Assembly: GCA_015143295.1 (NCBI GenBank)
Contig: CM026562.1
Coordinates: 10,754,041-10,818,040, forward strand
Reading direction: 5' to 3'
DNA length: 64,000 nucleotides
Origin: Tetracentron sinense
Taxonomy: Eukaryota > Streptophyta > Magnoliopsida > Trochodendrales > Trochodendraceae
Shown: positions 42,929 to 55,535 of the stretch, piece after piece
Layout: the number at the start of each line of letters is the position of its first letter
How positions within the stretch are numbered: the first letter of the stretch is position 1
Position numbers and translations under genes: made by a program
Notes under the pieces: model-generated
Told to the model about the DNA's origin: nothing
The model's database searches: none
Seen by the model: the letters and a program-made list of their open reading frames with translations, nothing else

Positions 42929-44146
42929 ATGAGGCAGGGCATATGGGGTCGCGGACCAAACACTAGAGCTTCTTCCTCTTCTCGAGATGAGGATGAGCAG
43001 CCGGACCTTTCTCAGGTCTTAGGCTCTATTGCTGAGACACTAGCCATACTGGCGACTAGGCAAACTATTCCATCATCGGCAGCACCTACTCCACTGCCTG
43101 CAGCTCCAGCACATCGCACAGCTGGGGGTCAGACATTTCGGAGAATCAGGCCTCTAGCATTTCATGGGAGTGTGGACCCTTTTGCTGCAAAGGCTTGGAT
43201 CCTCCAGTTGGAGAAGATCTTTGTGGTCCTCTCACCCACAGAGGAAGAAAAAGTGGCATGGATTGTTTTTATGCTAGAGGGTGAGGCCCACCATTGGTGG
43301 TTGTCTGCCTTGAGGACTCGGGAATTGACCAAGCAAGGTCAACCATGGATTTGGGATGAGTTCAAGGATGCCTTCTACAAGAAGTACTTCCCGGTTGGAG
43401 CTCGGGAAAAGGAGGAGAGGAATTTCATCAACCTTGAGCAAGGTTCTATGTCTGTGGCCCAATATGAGGCCAAGTTCTCGGAGCTATCACGCTTTGTGCC
43501 ACACATGATCGCTACGGAAGCGATGAAGGCAAGAAGATTTGAGCAAGGGCTCAGAGACATCATTATGGAGAGAGCCTCGGCCTCAGGCATGCCACTTATC
43601 TCGAGGTAGTGGACAAGCCCTTATTAATTGAGACCAACTCAGAGGCCGTGTCTAAGAAGAGGGATTTGACGAGAGGCCAATCCAGCAGTTCAGCACCTCC
43701 AGAGTGGCGGCCCCGGACTGGCCCTTATCAGTACACTTTACCAGCACCACCTCAGTATACATGGCCAGCACCACCACGGAGGCCATCTTATGCGCTTCCA
43801 GCTCTACGGCAGTATGCGCCTCAGGCACCACAACCTCAAGCTCTTCTGACCCCACGGCCTATTGCACCTCAGGCAGCAAAGTATGCTCCACCTCTGGCCT
43901 CTAACCTACAGATATGAGGTCTGCACGTCTTGTGGACGAAGGCACCTGGCAGGAGATTACCGGAAGGCATCGGGTGGATATTTTTACTGTGGTCACCAGG
44001 GCCATATGATCAAGGATTGTCCCAGTCAGCACTTACCAGGCCAGTCTCAGGGGATTAGGCCTCCAGTTCGCCCAGCAGGATCATATCAGGCATCCTCCCA
44101 GTTTGCACGGTCTGCACCTCCACCTCACCAGGTGAATCAGGGGTGA
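42929..44146 (+). pseudogene. gag: Z gag (Ty3/gypsy capsid and nucleocapsid)
   Basis: First ATG at 42929 (MRQGIWGRGPN). The capsid domain reads FHGSVDPFAAKAWILQLEKIF, EGEAHHWW, FYKKYFPVGAREKEERNFINLEQG and VAQYEAKFSELSRFVP. A frameshift near 43585 moves the frame to 43609-43917, a Pro/Ala/Gln-rich linker, and another shift leads to 43862-44146. The nucleocapsid motif reads YFYCGHQGHMIKDC, so the first zinc-binding Cys has become Tyr; an upstream GDYRK also shows Tyr where Cys is usual. Both fit G-to-A changes. It is non-functional as it stands. Confidence 0.9.
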
Positions 44147-44339
44147 GTATTTGCCTTGACAAAGGGAGATGCACTTGCATCGGATGATGTAGTACAAGGT
44201 ACGCATTTAGAGTTATTCGATTATCCATGATTGTCTTATTATGCCTTGTTCTTTGTGTACGTATGTGGCATCTTATATATCTATATACCTATATATATGA
44301 TGTTGATGCATGGATTGACTTAGCTAGTTATAATTTCAG

Positions 44340-46586
44340 GAACTGTATTAGTCAATGAATGTTTGACTCAAGTATTGATCGACACCGGGTCTACTCATTC
44401 ATTTGTCTCGCCGAGTTTTTTCCAAGGCTTTTCTATAGAGCCTAGTCAAATGGAACCAGAGTTATTCATTTCGACTCCTCTCAGCAAGACAGTGGTAGCA
44501 GATAGCATTTTCAAAGGCAGTAGAGTTCAAGTTGGAAGCCACGAATTGGCAGCTGATCTCATCATCCTTGGATTCCATTATTTTGATGTCATCTTGGGGA
44601 TGGATTGGTTAGCAGCTCACCCTGGTCAGGTGGCATGCTTTGAGAAGATGGTACTCTTTAAGCCAATGGAAGGGAAAAAAATTCATTTTCGGGGGTTGAG
44701 AAGTAAAGATATCGCCCACTTTGCAGCGTTGAGTCTAGCAAACCCCGAGGCTAAGGACTCTTCGACTATTTCAGTTGTGAGTGAATTTCTGGATGTATTT
44801 CCAAAAGAGTTGCCAGGGTTACCCCCAGACAGGGAGATTGAGCTTATGATTGAACTTGCACCAGGCACAGCTCCCATCTCTCGGGCTCCGTACAGGATGA
44901 CCCCAATTAAACTCAAAGAGTTAAAGACTCAATTGGAGGAGATACAGGACCTTGGTTTCATTTGACCAAGTGTCTCACCGTTGGGTGTCTCGGTGCTATT
45001 TGTCAAGAAGAAGGATGGCTCGATGCGGATGTGCATCGACTACAGGCAGTTAAACAAGGTCACAATAAAGAATAGGTATCCATTGCCTAGGATTGATGAC
45101 TTGCTCGATCAATTAAAGGGAGCAAAATTTTTCTCTAAGCTTGATTATCGGTCCGGTTACCACCAGTTAAAGATCAAGGCGGAAGATGTTCCCAAAACTG
45201 CATTCAGGACTCGATATGGGCATTACGAGTTCTTGGTGATGCCTTTTGGTCTCACGAACGCTCTTGTAGCCTTTATGGATCTGATGGACTGGGTGTTTCG
45301 ACCATACCTGGATCGTTGCGTGATAGTATTTGTAGATGACATCCTAGTCTATTCCCAGACATGAGAAGATCACACGCGAGACCTTCGCCTTGCTTTGGAA
45401 ATGCTGAGAGAGCACAAGTTATATGCCAAATTGAGCAAGTGTGAATTCTGGTTAGAGGAAGTGGCATTCCTAGGCCACGTGATTTCTGCGGAAGGTATCT
45501 CAGTAGATCCGAAGAAGATAAAGAAAGTCATGAGTTGGGTGAGGCCTAAGAGTGTCACTGAGATACGATGCTTCCTTGGGTTGGTAGGCTACTACAGGAG
45601 ATTCGTAGAGGGGTTCTCCAGCCTTGCAGTGCCACTTACATATTTGACCAGGAAGAATGCCAAGTTTATATGGAACGACAAGTGCGAGATCAGCTTCACA
45701 GAGCTAAAGAAGAGGCTTACCACGGCTCCCGTCTTTACAGTGTCATCCGGACGTGGTGGTTATGAGGTGTATAGTGATGCCTCGCACGTTGGGCTTGAGT
45801 GTGTTCTCATGCAGCACAAGAAGGTTATTGCCTATGCATTAAGGCAATTAAAGGAGCATGAAAGGAATTACCCCATGCACGACTTGGAGCTTGCTGCGAT
45901 ATTGTTTGCACTCAAGATTTGGCGACATTACCTTTATGGAGAAGAGTTCTATGTGTTCACGGATCACAAGAGCCTCAAGTACCTCTTTTCCCAAGAGGAG
46001 CTGAATTTACTGCAACGGCGTTAGATGAAATTTTTAAAAGACTACGAATGTACCTTCCAATACCACTCGGGCAAAGCAAATGTAGTGGCTGACGCTTTGA
46101 GTAGAAGACCTCTGGGGTTGTTGGCTCACATGTTGGTGCGAGAATGAAAGTTATTGAAAGATTTGGCAAATCTGGACATCAGTGTTAATGCTTCCGTCCG
46201 CAGTCCAGTGATGGTGAATATCACAGTTCGGCCGTACATTATAGATTGGATCCGAGAGTCACAGGCCTCGGATTTTGACTTGTTGGCTTTATGGGACAAG
46301 GAAGTTGCCAAGGGTAGTGCAGACTTCTCTCTGACTGATCGAGGTGCTATCACATTCAGGGGAAGACTTTGTGTCCCTGCTGATGCAGAGTTAAGTCGGG
46401 AGATTATGGATGAAGCCCACCATTCGAAGTATACAGTACATCCTGGGGGTACGAAGATGTACCGGAACCCAAGGGGTACTTTTGGTGGCGAAATATGAAG
46501 AGAGATGTTGTAGAGTATGTGGCACGGTGCTTGGTGTGCCAGCAGGTGAAAGCAGAGCACATACGACTCACAGGTCTATTACAGTC
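44340..46586 (+). pseudogene. pol: Z pol first part: protease, RT, RNase H, integrase zinc region
   Basis: A single frame broken by stops. Protease active site is LIDTGSTHSF (44378-44405). After TGA at 44963, the RT reads [43 protein letters not shown] and the catalytic FVDDILVYS. After TGA at 45362 comes the RT thumb ([20 protein letters not shown]), then RNase H with YSDAS, DLELAAI and FTDHKSL. TAG at 46022 and TGA at 46145 follow, then the integrase HHCC zinc site (HHSKYTVHPGG...CLVCQQV) with a 1-nt frameshift near 46480. Element Y interrupts at 46586. The region 44147-44340 carries no clear motif. Confidence 0.95.
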
Positions 46587-49500
46587 TGTAACGCCCCCGA
46601 ATTTTAAATAATAAAATTATGCGTTTATTGGTCCTTAACTGTGGTTAAATACTTAAGTGTTTGTTAAATTATTAAAAAGTGGGTTTTGCTCGAGATTGAA
46701 GTGCACCGAGGAAATCTCAGTATCTTTGTGCAAAAATCACAGACAGTGTGTCGGTCGACTGTCGGGACACACCCTAATCGTATCAGTTCCGTCAAGTATC
46801 ATTTCACGGGACCGCAGGGCCATTATGTGTGATAAAATTCAGAAAAATGGGAAATTTCTAGATTTCCAGAAATTATGTGGGACCCAATATCTGTTGGAGA
46901 TCCTAATAGAAATCTGTGCAGCTGGTACTAATGCATGCCGGTCGGCTGTGGGGACTAATGTCTGTCGTCTCAGCAGTTAGTTATCTCAGATGAAGAAACG
47001 ACAACCTGTTTTGTGTCTGAAATCAGAAAATTAGTGGGTTTTACAGTTTTCTTCCGGACTAAAGTGCAACTGTCAAAACTCAATATTTTTCCCCAAAATT
47101 TTTACAATAGGTTTCGGACTGTCCCAAGTTCGGTCACCTGAAGTTTCATCACTATCGGGTACCATATAATAGGGTTTCGGAGGGCATATACGTGAAAAAG
47201 TGGGAAACTCCGGTCAAATTGGTCAAACCTAGTCAAATCAGTCAACGCCACACCATTTTGGTCATGTGCGTTGCACATGATCTTACCCCATATCCTTGCC
47301 TATATAAAGGGGGGCAACCCCCCTCATTTCTCACAGAGTTTACAGAGAACCGAAGTGTTGCCCCGACTCCAATTTAGAGAGAGAAAGTGAGGAGAGACAA
47401 AGAGGAGAGAGAGAGAAAGGAAACGGGAGGTCACCTTGGGGTTTTTTGACATCCCTGACACATTAACGGCGTCTGATTTTCTCTCTGGTGTCTCAATTGG
47501 CGTGTAGAGAGAGAAAAAGGTAGAGAGAGAAAGTGGAGGGAGAAAGTTATATACGCTCTACCTTGGGGTTGATTGCCCTTTCGGACACATTGACGGTGAC
47601 CATTTTTGTACTAGCTATCTCGAAAAGCGTGAACCAAGAAAAAACCCCTTCCATCTCTTCTCTTTTCCCTATTATTTGTTATATTCTTTATGTGGAATGT
47701 ATGTGCGTTGATGGAAAAGGGTCTCAGACCCCGTGGATGTATTATGGGAAGGTGATTTGAGCATGGAAAATTAGTAAAAGGCTATAGCCCTCGGTTTTGG
47801 GTCTCAAAACCCAGGATTTAGACTCACCGTGTAAAAGGCGTTGATGGAAAACAGGTCGGAGACCCCTATGTGAGGTTGTGATTTTATGTGGACCTTCGGG
47901 GAGCCCAGATCGGGTCCCGGGTAAATTGTATCGTCATCCTGGGGTGTCGAAAAGTTATTTTACAGGTCGTATAAGGCTATGGACAAATCCATTAGCTTGG
48001 AAGCGTTCCCTAACGGGACAGGTGTTACCGGATTTGGATGACGGGCGTGAGGCCCTAGTATATTAGTTAACCAAGCGAGGCTTGGGTTAACTAGGGTTAA
48101 CCTATGATTAGAAAACCTAATCAGGGTTAAAGTATAATCCTCCGCGACTGGTAGTCGGTAGTGGGTGGATTTGATATCCATAGATCCTCTTTGACTAGGT
48201 CAGGCGAGAACAAATGGTTGTGTTATCTGATAGATATGCCGTACCGAGGCTAAGTCAATAGGTTGTGATGCCTCTGATAGATATGCCATCCGTACCGTGG
48301 CTAAGTCAAATGGTTGTGTTATCCGATAGATATGCCTTACGGAGGCTGAGTCAGTAGATTGTGATGCCTCTGATGGATATGTCATCCGTACCGTGGCTGA
48401 GTCAGATGGTTGTGTTATCTGATAGATATGCCGAACCGAGGCTGAGTTAGTAGGTTGTGATGCCTCCGATAGATATGTCGTCTGTACCGTGGCTGAGTCA
48501 GATGGTTGTGTTATCTGATAGAAATACCGTGAGGATAGAAGTCACCACCGTAGCTGAGTCAGATGGTTGTGTTATCTGATAGATATGTCGTACCGAAGCT
48601 GAGTCAGTAGGTTGTGATGCCTCTAATAGATATGCCATCCGTACCACGGCTGAGTCATATGGTTGTGTTATCTGATAGATATGCCATACCGAGACTGAGT
48701 CAGTAGGTTGTGCTACCTCTGATGGATATACCGTCCATACCGTGGCTGAGTTAGATGGTTGTGTTATCTAATAGATATGTCATACCGAGGTTGAGTCAGA
48801 AGGTTGTGATGCCTCTGATCGATATGTCGTCCGTACCGTGGCTGAGTCAATGGTTGTGTTATCTGATAGATATGCTGTGAGGATCGAAGTACCCACCGTG
48901 GCTGAGTCAGTTGGTTGTATTTTCTATAATCTGATAGATATGCCGTGAGGATAGAATTCTCCACCGTGGCTGAGTCAGATGGTTATGTTATCTGAGAGAT
49001 ATGTCGTACCAAGGCTGAGTCAGTAGGTTGTGATGCCTCTGATAGATTTGTCATCCATATCGTGGCTGAGTCAGATGGTTGTGTCATCTGATAGATATGT
49101 CGTGCCGTGGCTGAGTCAGTAGGTTGTGATTTCTCTAATAGATATGTCATCCATACCATTGCTGAGTCAGATAGTTGTGTTATCTGATAGATATACCATA
49201 CTGAGGCTGAGTCAGTAGGTTGTGATGCTTCCAATAGATATGCCGTCCGTACCGTGGCAGAGTCAGATGGTTGTGTTATCTGATAAATATGTCGTACCGA
49301 GGCTGAGTCAGTAGGTTGTGATGCCTCTGATAGATATACCGTCCATACCGTGGCTGAGTCAGATGGTTGTGTTATCTGATAGATTTGCCGTGAGGATAGA
49401 AGTCCCCACCGTGGCTGAGTCAGATGGTTGTGTTGTCTCTAATCTGATAGATATGCCGTGAGGATAGAATTTTCCACCGTGGCTGAGTCAAATGGTTATG

Positions 49501-50445
49501 TTGTCTGATAGAGATGCCATGAGGCTAGAGTTCCTCGCCATGGCTGAGATCAGACGATTGTGTTGGTTCTAGCGGATGAATGCCCGGATTATGTATCAAG
49601 TCTATAGACTTAAGGTTGTACATAGTCTAATGACTCAAGGTTATATGGAGTCTATGGACACAAGGTTGTACGAAGTCTAAGGACTCAAGGTTTGATTTCA
49701 TTGGGTGTTAGCCCAGTTGATCTCGATAGTTATCATGGGGGTATGGGATGTCATGGTAACAAAATTAATGTGAATGGATTTGGAAATGGATAGCGAGTCT
49801 ACGAACTCTAACTTGGATATTGAGTCTACGAACTCAGGTTGAATACGGGTCAAGGCCAGTTGATTGAGTCTGCGGACTTAAGGATAGAGTGTGAGCAATT
49901 GTCTGGAATGATAATCTAGTGGTGTAGACGATGATTGGATGAACTTAGAAATTAAGGTTGGGAACCTCGAAATAGGGTGAAATAGCCCTGAGTGACCTCG
50001 GGTCACGGATTACGAGATTACATATTATTATAATATGAGAATTGTATTGCAACACTATATCGTTATTGATGATGATGATTGTTACTAGGTGAAAAATAGC
50101 CTAGATGGATTGTGGATTTTGCTGGGCTTTATAGCTCATTCCTCTCATTTTGTGTCTTCAGATTTGGAAGCAGTTGCTGATTGGCAAGGAGTTATACTTA
50201 ATGGATTCTGAAAGTGTACTGGCACAGTTGTGACACCAAAAGTAATGGCTATTGTAGCCAGTGAGGTAATGTATTTGCTTATGATGGGTTATTGTGATGA
50301 CCGGTTGTTACTGCTTGTGTAAGCTCATCAAAGAAGTTGAAAAATCCCCACATTTTCGTGGGTAAAGTCTTCCGCATGCGTGGTTATGACGAACGAGCAC
50401 ACGTCTTGGAACTTGATTTCTCTGGCGTGGGTTCGGGGCGTCACA
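46587..50445 (+). repeat. 5' LTR of Y (3859 bp)
   Basis: Contents: a GTGTGTC/GACACAC stem around a GGTCGAC core (46746-46772), TATA box TATATAAAGG at 47301, a GA-rich leader (47370-47540) and a 97-bp tandem array (48190-49570). A block with repeats of GAGTCTA(T/C)G(G/A)ACT follows (49600-49880). No gene is visible; open frames in the array are repeat-derived. Confidence 0.93.
48190..49570 (+). repeat. Tandem array of about 97-bp dimeric units in Y LTR
   Basis: Alternating half-units of about 51 and 46 bp, both containing GGCTGAGTCAG, TGATAGATATG and CCGTACCG-type words. One half holds TCAGAT...ATCTGA arms around GGTTGTGTT; the other holds TCAGTAGG...CCTCTGA. The array recurs in the 3' LTR at about 55850-57040. 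Confidence 0.88.
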
Positions 50446-50726
50446 GTTGGTATCAAAGCTAAAAGCAATAACCATCATAACCCATCGTAATCGATACACT
50501 GTTGGTTTTGAATCAAACGACGATTTGAAACCTTCTGTATACGATAGGAGTGAACGCTAGAGGGATAGATCATTTCCAGAAGAGTGTAAGAGATAGTCTA
50601 ATTAGACTGGTAGAGGATTCAGGATAGCTAGGTGATATATTGTGGACGATCTTTTGATGAAATAGATTTTTGAATATCCCTATTGCGAAATAGTTAAGCA
50701 TTGTTGTTTTCGTGATAGGAAGAACG
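50446..50726 (+). other. Y leader with primer-binding site
   Basis: TGGTATCAAAG at 50448-50458, two bases after the LTR, is complementary to the initiator-Met tRNA end with one change. The remaining 270 bp to the gag ATG show no feature. Confidence 0.8.
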
Positions 50727-51695
50727 ATGACAGCCCGACGAGCACCTGAGGGTACATTAGCTGGAGCCTATGAGGCTATTGCTGCCTTGGCTAATCTGAT
50801 ACAGTAGCAACAAACTCAAAAGAGGAATGGGAATGGTAATTGCATTCCCATTGCTACCATTCTAGAGTATGGGAATGTGACCTGCCTAGAAAAGTTCAAG
50901 AGGCTGGGACCATCAGCCTTTACGGGTACAACAGATCCGTTAAAAGCAGAGAACTGGATCAGAGGCTTCGAGAAAATATTTCGGGCTATGTCTTGTCCAG
51001 AGGACACCAAGCCAGAGTTCACAATTTTCATGCTTGAGGGCGAGGCAGAACATTGGTGGACGACAGTTGAGAGAACAATCCCAGAGGATCAAAAGCCCGT
51101 GAGTTGGGCAAAGTTCATAGAGTTGTTTTATGAATGATATTTCTTTGCGTCCATGAAGAAGAAGAAAGAAATTGAATTTCTACAGCTAAACCAGGGGAAC
51201 ATGACCGTCAGTGAGTACGAGCAGAGGTTCAACCAACTCTCTAGGTTTGCTACCAAGTTCGTAGAGGACGAAATATGGAGAGTGAAAAAGTTTGAAGAAG
51301 GATTACGACCTGCTATAAAAGGGAAGTTAGCAGCTCAAAGATTTACATCGTTTTCTGAACTTCTAGATAGAGCACTCAGGGTAGAGAGAGTACACGAAGA
51401 AATGGCCAAAGCAAGTGTTGGCAAAGGAAATTGTCCAATAGAAAAGTTAGGGGAAAATAAAGAAGTGAGAGATAGGGACAACAAGAGGAAATTTGGAGAC
51501 TTCGATAAAAATACTACTTCAGAAGAGGTTAAGCAGCGAAATTGTGAGCGTTGTGGTCGGTTCCATCAGACGGAAGACTGTAAGGCCGGGGTTTGCTACC
51601 AGTGTGGCAAGTCAGGCCACATCAAGAAATATTGCCCAACCTTGGGACAGCAGTCGGGCAGTGGAGGAAAGGGTTGTGTTTTTACCATGACATAA
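50727..51695 (+). pseudogene. gag: Y gag (Ty3/gypsy type)
   Basis: ATG at 50727 (MTARRAPEGT). TAG at 50805-50807 and TGA at 51135-51137 interrupt one continuous frame that ends with TAA at 51693-51695. Capsid motifs: FTGTTDPLKAENWIRGFEKIF, EGEAEHWW, FFASMKKKKEIEFLQLNQG, VSEYEQRFNQLSRFA. Nucleocapsid: CERCGRFHQTEDC, then the zinc knuckle CYQCGKSGHIKKYC, both intact. It belongs to the same family as Z gag but is clearly diverged. No protease, RT or integrase follows; 51696-52017 is noncoding. Confidence 0.92.
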
Positions 51696-52017
51696 GCAGA
51701 AGGCCAACTCGACGATGACATCATCGAAGAGAAACTTTAGACGTCTGCATCCTACCTTAATAGACGTGCTTACTCTTTTGTCTTAGTGTGTTTTGGATAA
51801 GGATTGTACAGGAGGAAAACATCTTAATGTATGCATTTTGTGATAAGTATGGAATGATTTTATAATATAAACATTTTGGCTATTTAAATTCTTGAGAAAT
51901 TCGAAAACCCGAAGATATTAATAGTTTACATGAGAATACTAAAATGGGTACCCTCCACTATAGGGAGATATAAGTTGATCAAATTTCGAGGTCGAAATTT
52001 TTGTAAGGAGGGTAGAT
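51696..52017 (+). other. Y 3' noncoding region with stem and polypurine tract
   Basis: AAATTTCGAGGTCGAAATTT (51981-52000) is an 8-bp-arm palindrome immediately before AAGGAGGGTAGAT, the polypurine tract next to the 3' LTR at 52018. Z carries an equivalent stem at 59035-59054. Confidence 0.75.
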
Positions 52018-53338
52018 TGTAATGCCCCAGAATTTTAAATAATAAAATTATGCGTTTATTGGTCCTTAATTGGGGTTAAATACTTAAGTGTTTGTTAAAT
52101 TAATAAAAAGTGGGTTTTGCTCGGGATTGAAGTGCACCGAGGAAATCTCAGTATCTTTTTACGAAAATCACACACAGTGTGTCGGTCGACTGTCGGGACA
52201 CACCCTTATCGTATCGGTTCCGTCAAGTATCATTTCGCGGGACCGCGGGGCCATTATGTGAGATAAAATTGAGAAAAATGAGAAATTTCTAGATTTCCAG
52301 AAATTAAGTGGGACCCAATATCTGTTGGAGATCCTAATAGAAATTTGTGTAGCTGGTACTAATGCATGCCGGTTGGTTTTGGGGACTAATGTCTATCGTC
52401 TCAGCAGTTAGTTATCTCAGACGAAGAAACGGCGACCTGTTTTGTGTCCGAAATCAGAAAATTAGTGAGTTTTGCAGTTTTCTTCCGGACTAAAGTACAG
52501 CTGTCAAAACTCAGTTTTTTTTCCCAAAATTTTTACAGTAGGTGTCGGACTATCCCAAGTTTGGTCACTTGAAGTTTCATCACTATCAGGTATCATATAA
52601 TAGAGTTTCAGAGGGCATATGATTGAAAAAGTGGGAAACTCTGGTCAAACCGGTCAAATTGGTCAAACCTAGTCAAATCAGTCAACGCCACACCATTTTG
52701 GTCATGTGCGATGCACATGATCTTACCCCTTATCCTTGCCTATATAAAGGGGGGCAACCCCCCTCATTTGTCACAGAGTTTACAGAGCACCGAAGTGCTA
52801 CCCCGACTCTAATCTAGAGAGAGAAAGTGAGGAGAGAGAAAGAGGAGAGAGAAAGGAAGAGAGAGAAAAGGAAAGGGAGGTCACCTTAGGGTTTTTTGAT
52901 GTCCCCGATGAATAGGTAGCGTCTGATTTTCTCTCTGGTGTCTCGTTTGGCATGTAGAGAGAAAGAGAAAAAGGAAGAGAGAGAAAGTTGCATGTGCTCT
53001 ACCTTGGGGTTGATCGCCCTCCAGGACGCATTGGCGGTTCCCATTTTTGTACTAGTTACCTCGAAAAGCGTTAATCAAGTAAAAACCCCTTCCATCTCTT
53101 CTCTTTTCCCTGTTATTTGCTATATTCTTTATGTGAAATGTATGTGTGTTGATGGAAAAGGATCTTAGACCCCGTGGATGTGTTATGGGAAGGTGGTTGT
53201 GCATGAAAAATTAGTAGAGGGGTGTAGTCCTCGGTCTCGGGTCTCAAAACCCCGGATTTAGACTCACTATGTAAAAGGCGTTGATGGAAAAATGGTCGGA
53301 CACCCCTATGTGATGTTGTGATTTTATGTGGACCTTCG

Positions 53339-55535
53339 TGAAAGTATGCCTCTTTTTAATTTTAGAAACACAGTTCTTGGGAGGCATACATCGAATCCCA
53401 AGATTTGACTAAGATTCTAATTGATTTTATTCAATGAAGGTAGGAATAACATTCACCTTTGCGACTTTGAAATTGTTAAGTCAAATCCACGTTAGAATAG
53501 TACTCGCAAAACTTCACAAGTGTCAAGTCTCCTATCGATTCACACGAACCTTCTTTATCCTTTAAAGCTTTCTCTAATGGAAGCTAATGGCCCTTCCAAA
53601 TTTCTAGTTCTAGGAATCTTGAATAAAGATCCAATCTTTATTGATCAAGAACCTTTCTTGATGAACAAGATGAATTCTTTCTTTTCCTCAAGATCCAATC
53701 AAGAAGATAAAAGAAGAGAGAGATGGGTGTGACCGTACACCTCAAGGAGAGAGAGGGGAGGACGTGAGGTTTGAGGAGAGGGGAGAAGTTTCCAAATCTG
53801 AAAATTCTGGAAAATTCAAGAATGCCCAAAGCCTTGGACGTCCATCCCTTTTATAGGCTTCATTGGTTGCTTGCAACCAAAGTTTCCTAATCCTTATCCA
53901 ATAAGGATTCCTCAATTAGTTTCCTATTTGGTTTCTCCATAATTAATTAGGAATAATCAAAATAGAAATTAATCTCATCCAAATTAGTGTCCAACTAATC
54001 TTATCCTTATCCTAATCCAATTAGGATTCCTTGATTAGCAAGAAACTAATAGAATCCTTGTCCAACAAGGAATCTTTAATTAGTAACTAACTCTAACTAA
54101 CTAACTAACCTTATCCAATAAGGATATTAGTTATTAGAAACTAATTAAATAAATAATAACAATTATTATTTCCTCCTTGAAGTGGGCGTCCCAACCTAGG
54201 TGGGTCCCACTCCACACGCCCAAAGGGTTTCCAAAACCCTCTTGGTCACTTGAATTCTTCTTTTATAATAATTCTCAATGGGTCCTACCCATTTGGTTTT
54301 TCACATCTAATGTGATTCCACCTTTTAGAGCTTCACTATACCATATAGTGATTACTTAGAGAAATTAATTAATTTAATTATAAATTAAATTAAATACTTT
54401 AAGAAGGTCCTTGTGTGTGGGATCTAAAGGGATCTCCTATTTCCGGTTGTGGGACCAAGTACTTCACCTTTTTGGTTGAAGCATTGTTACTAGGAAACAC
54501 CTTTCCTAAAACTCCATTAGGATCATAGAATGTTATCTAAGTCCCTGGACTTCCACCAATCATAATTAATGTCCATTAACACAATGTGATTAACCTCCAG
54601 AAATTAGAGAATTGCTTGTAAGTACCATCTCACAATATATTTACAAATAAATCCTTCCACATTCCGATATCACTTGTAAGCTTCCGGGATTGGAACAATT
54701 CCACTGTCTTAGTCTCTAGCTTATGAATAGAACCCTTTCTTATGATTACTTTTTCAATGAACTGAACCTCCAAAACACTTTTGAAGAAACATTAGAAAAG
54801 AACTAACATATATATATTTATATATACTTTTCTATATTAAAAATATCAACTTCGATAAAGACCATTTTACCGAAAAGCACCAGTACTGGATTTAACAGTT
54901 CAGTTCAACAAGTATCACCTTGATATCATTATCTCCAATTAAGGAGTTGTGGATTCCTTATTGAGTGTTTACACACTTCTCCAAACATTGTGTACATGAC
55001 CCAACGTACCCGGAGTTAGTCTTGTGTATTGGACATTGCCGATTGGCACATCAAAGCCATATAGACAGATGTCTGAGAAAATGTTAACCTCTCAGGTCTA
55101 AGGAAAATTTGTCAAATGGATAACCCTAATACAATCTGACAGTGTATTCCATAGGGTATCCACTAGTGACCTGGTTCAGTATTATGTACTTGCTACATAT
55201 ACTCACATGTTAGTCAAGAGTCACCACTCTCTGTGAATGAGATTCATCACACTATCTCATAGAACTACACATGTGCAAGCCATGATGAAGTACGGCGCCC
55301 AACCAGTACTCTAGAGGCTTCGAACAATATTAGGTTTACAAGGAACCGGAAAATCATATCTCCTCGCAACCTTTGCATGATTTTCCTACAATGTTACCTA
55401 TGGAACTTTATGTCTTCATCATATGAGACAGTAATTAATATTAATACCCTTTATAGTTGGTTGTGTGAATATGATGCTTATCTAATCAACATAGAAAAGT
55501 CTCTTATTGGCCTTCGAGGGCATATATGTCCAACA
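53339..55535 (-). mobile_element. U: solo-LTR-like insertion, 2197 bp
   Basis: Flanked by the perfect 5-bp duplication CTTCG (53334-53338 and 55536-55540). Ends are TGAAAGTATGCC and ATATATGTCCAACA; on the minus strand it begins TGTTGGACATATATG, a copia-like LTR start. A minus-strand TATA box (TATAAAAGGG) lies at 53855-53846, directly downstream of a hairpin array (54123-53889). It has no coding content, primer site or polypurine tract, which fits a solo LTR. The family was not identified. Confidence 0.8.
53846..54123 (-). promoter_or_regulatory. U hairpin array with constant CCA loop, and TATA box
   Basis: Stems around a CCA loop: AATCCTTAT/ATAAGGATT (53889-53909), ATCCTAAT/ATTAGGAT (54009-54027), CCTTGT/ACAAGG (54056-54070), CCTTAT/ATAAGG (54109-54123). 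Arms differ but stay complementary. On the minus strand the array lies 34-270 bp upstream of the TATA box at 53846-53855. Confidence 0.72.

Noticed and set aside
42923..43609. Gag start at 42923
   Set aside because: That codon is TTG; the first ATG in frame is at 42929. Other apparent starts such as 2149 (GTG) and 44363 (TTG) are likewise not plant start codons.
53339..55535. DNA transposon with terminal inverted repeats
   Set aside because: The ends TGAAAGTATG and GTCCAACA are not inverted repeats; TG...CA ends with a 5-bp duplication fit an LTR.
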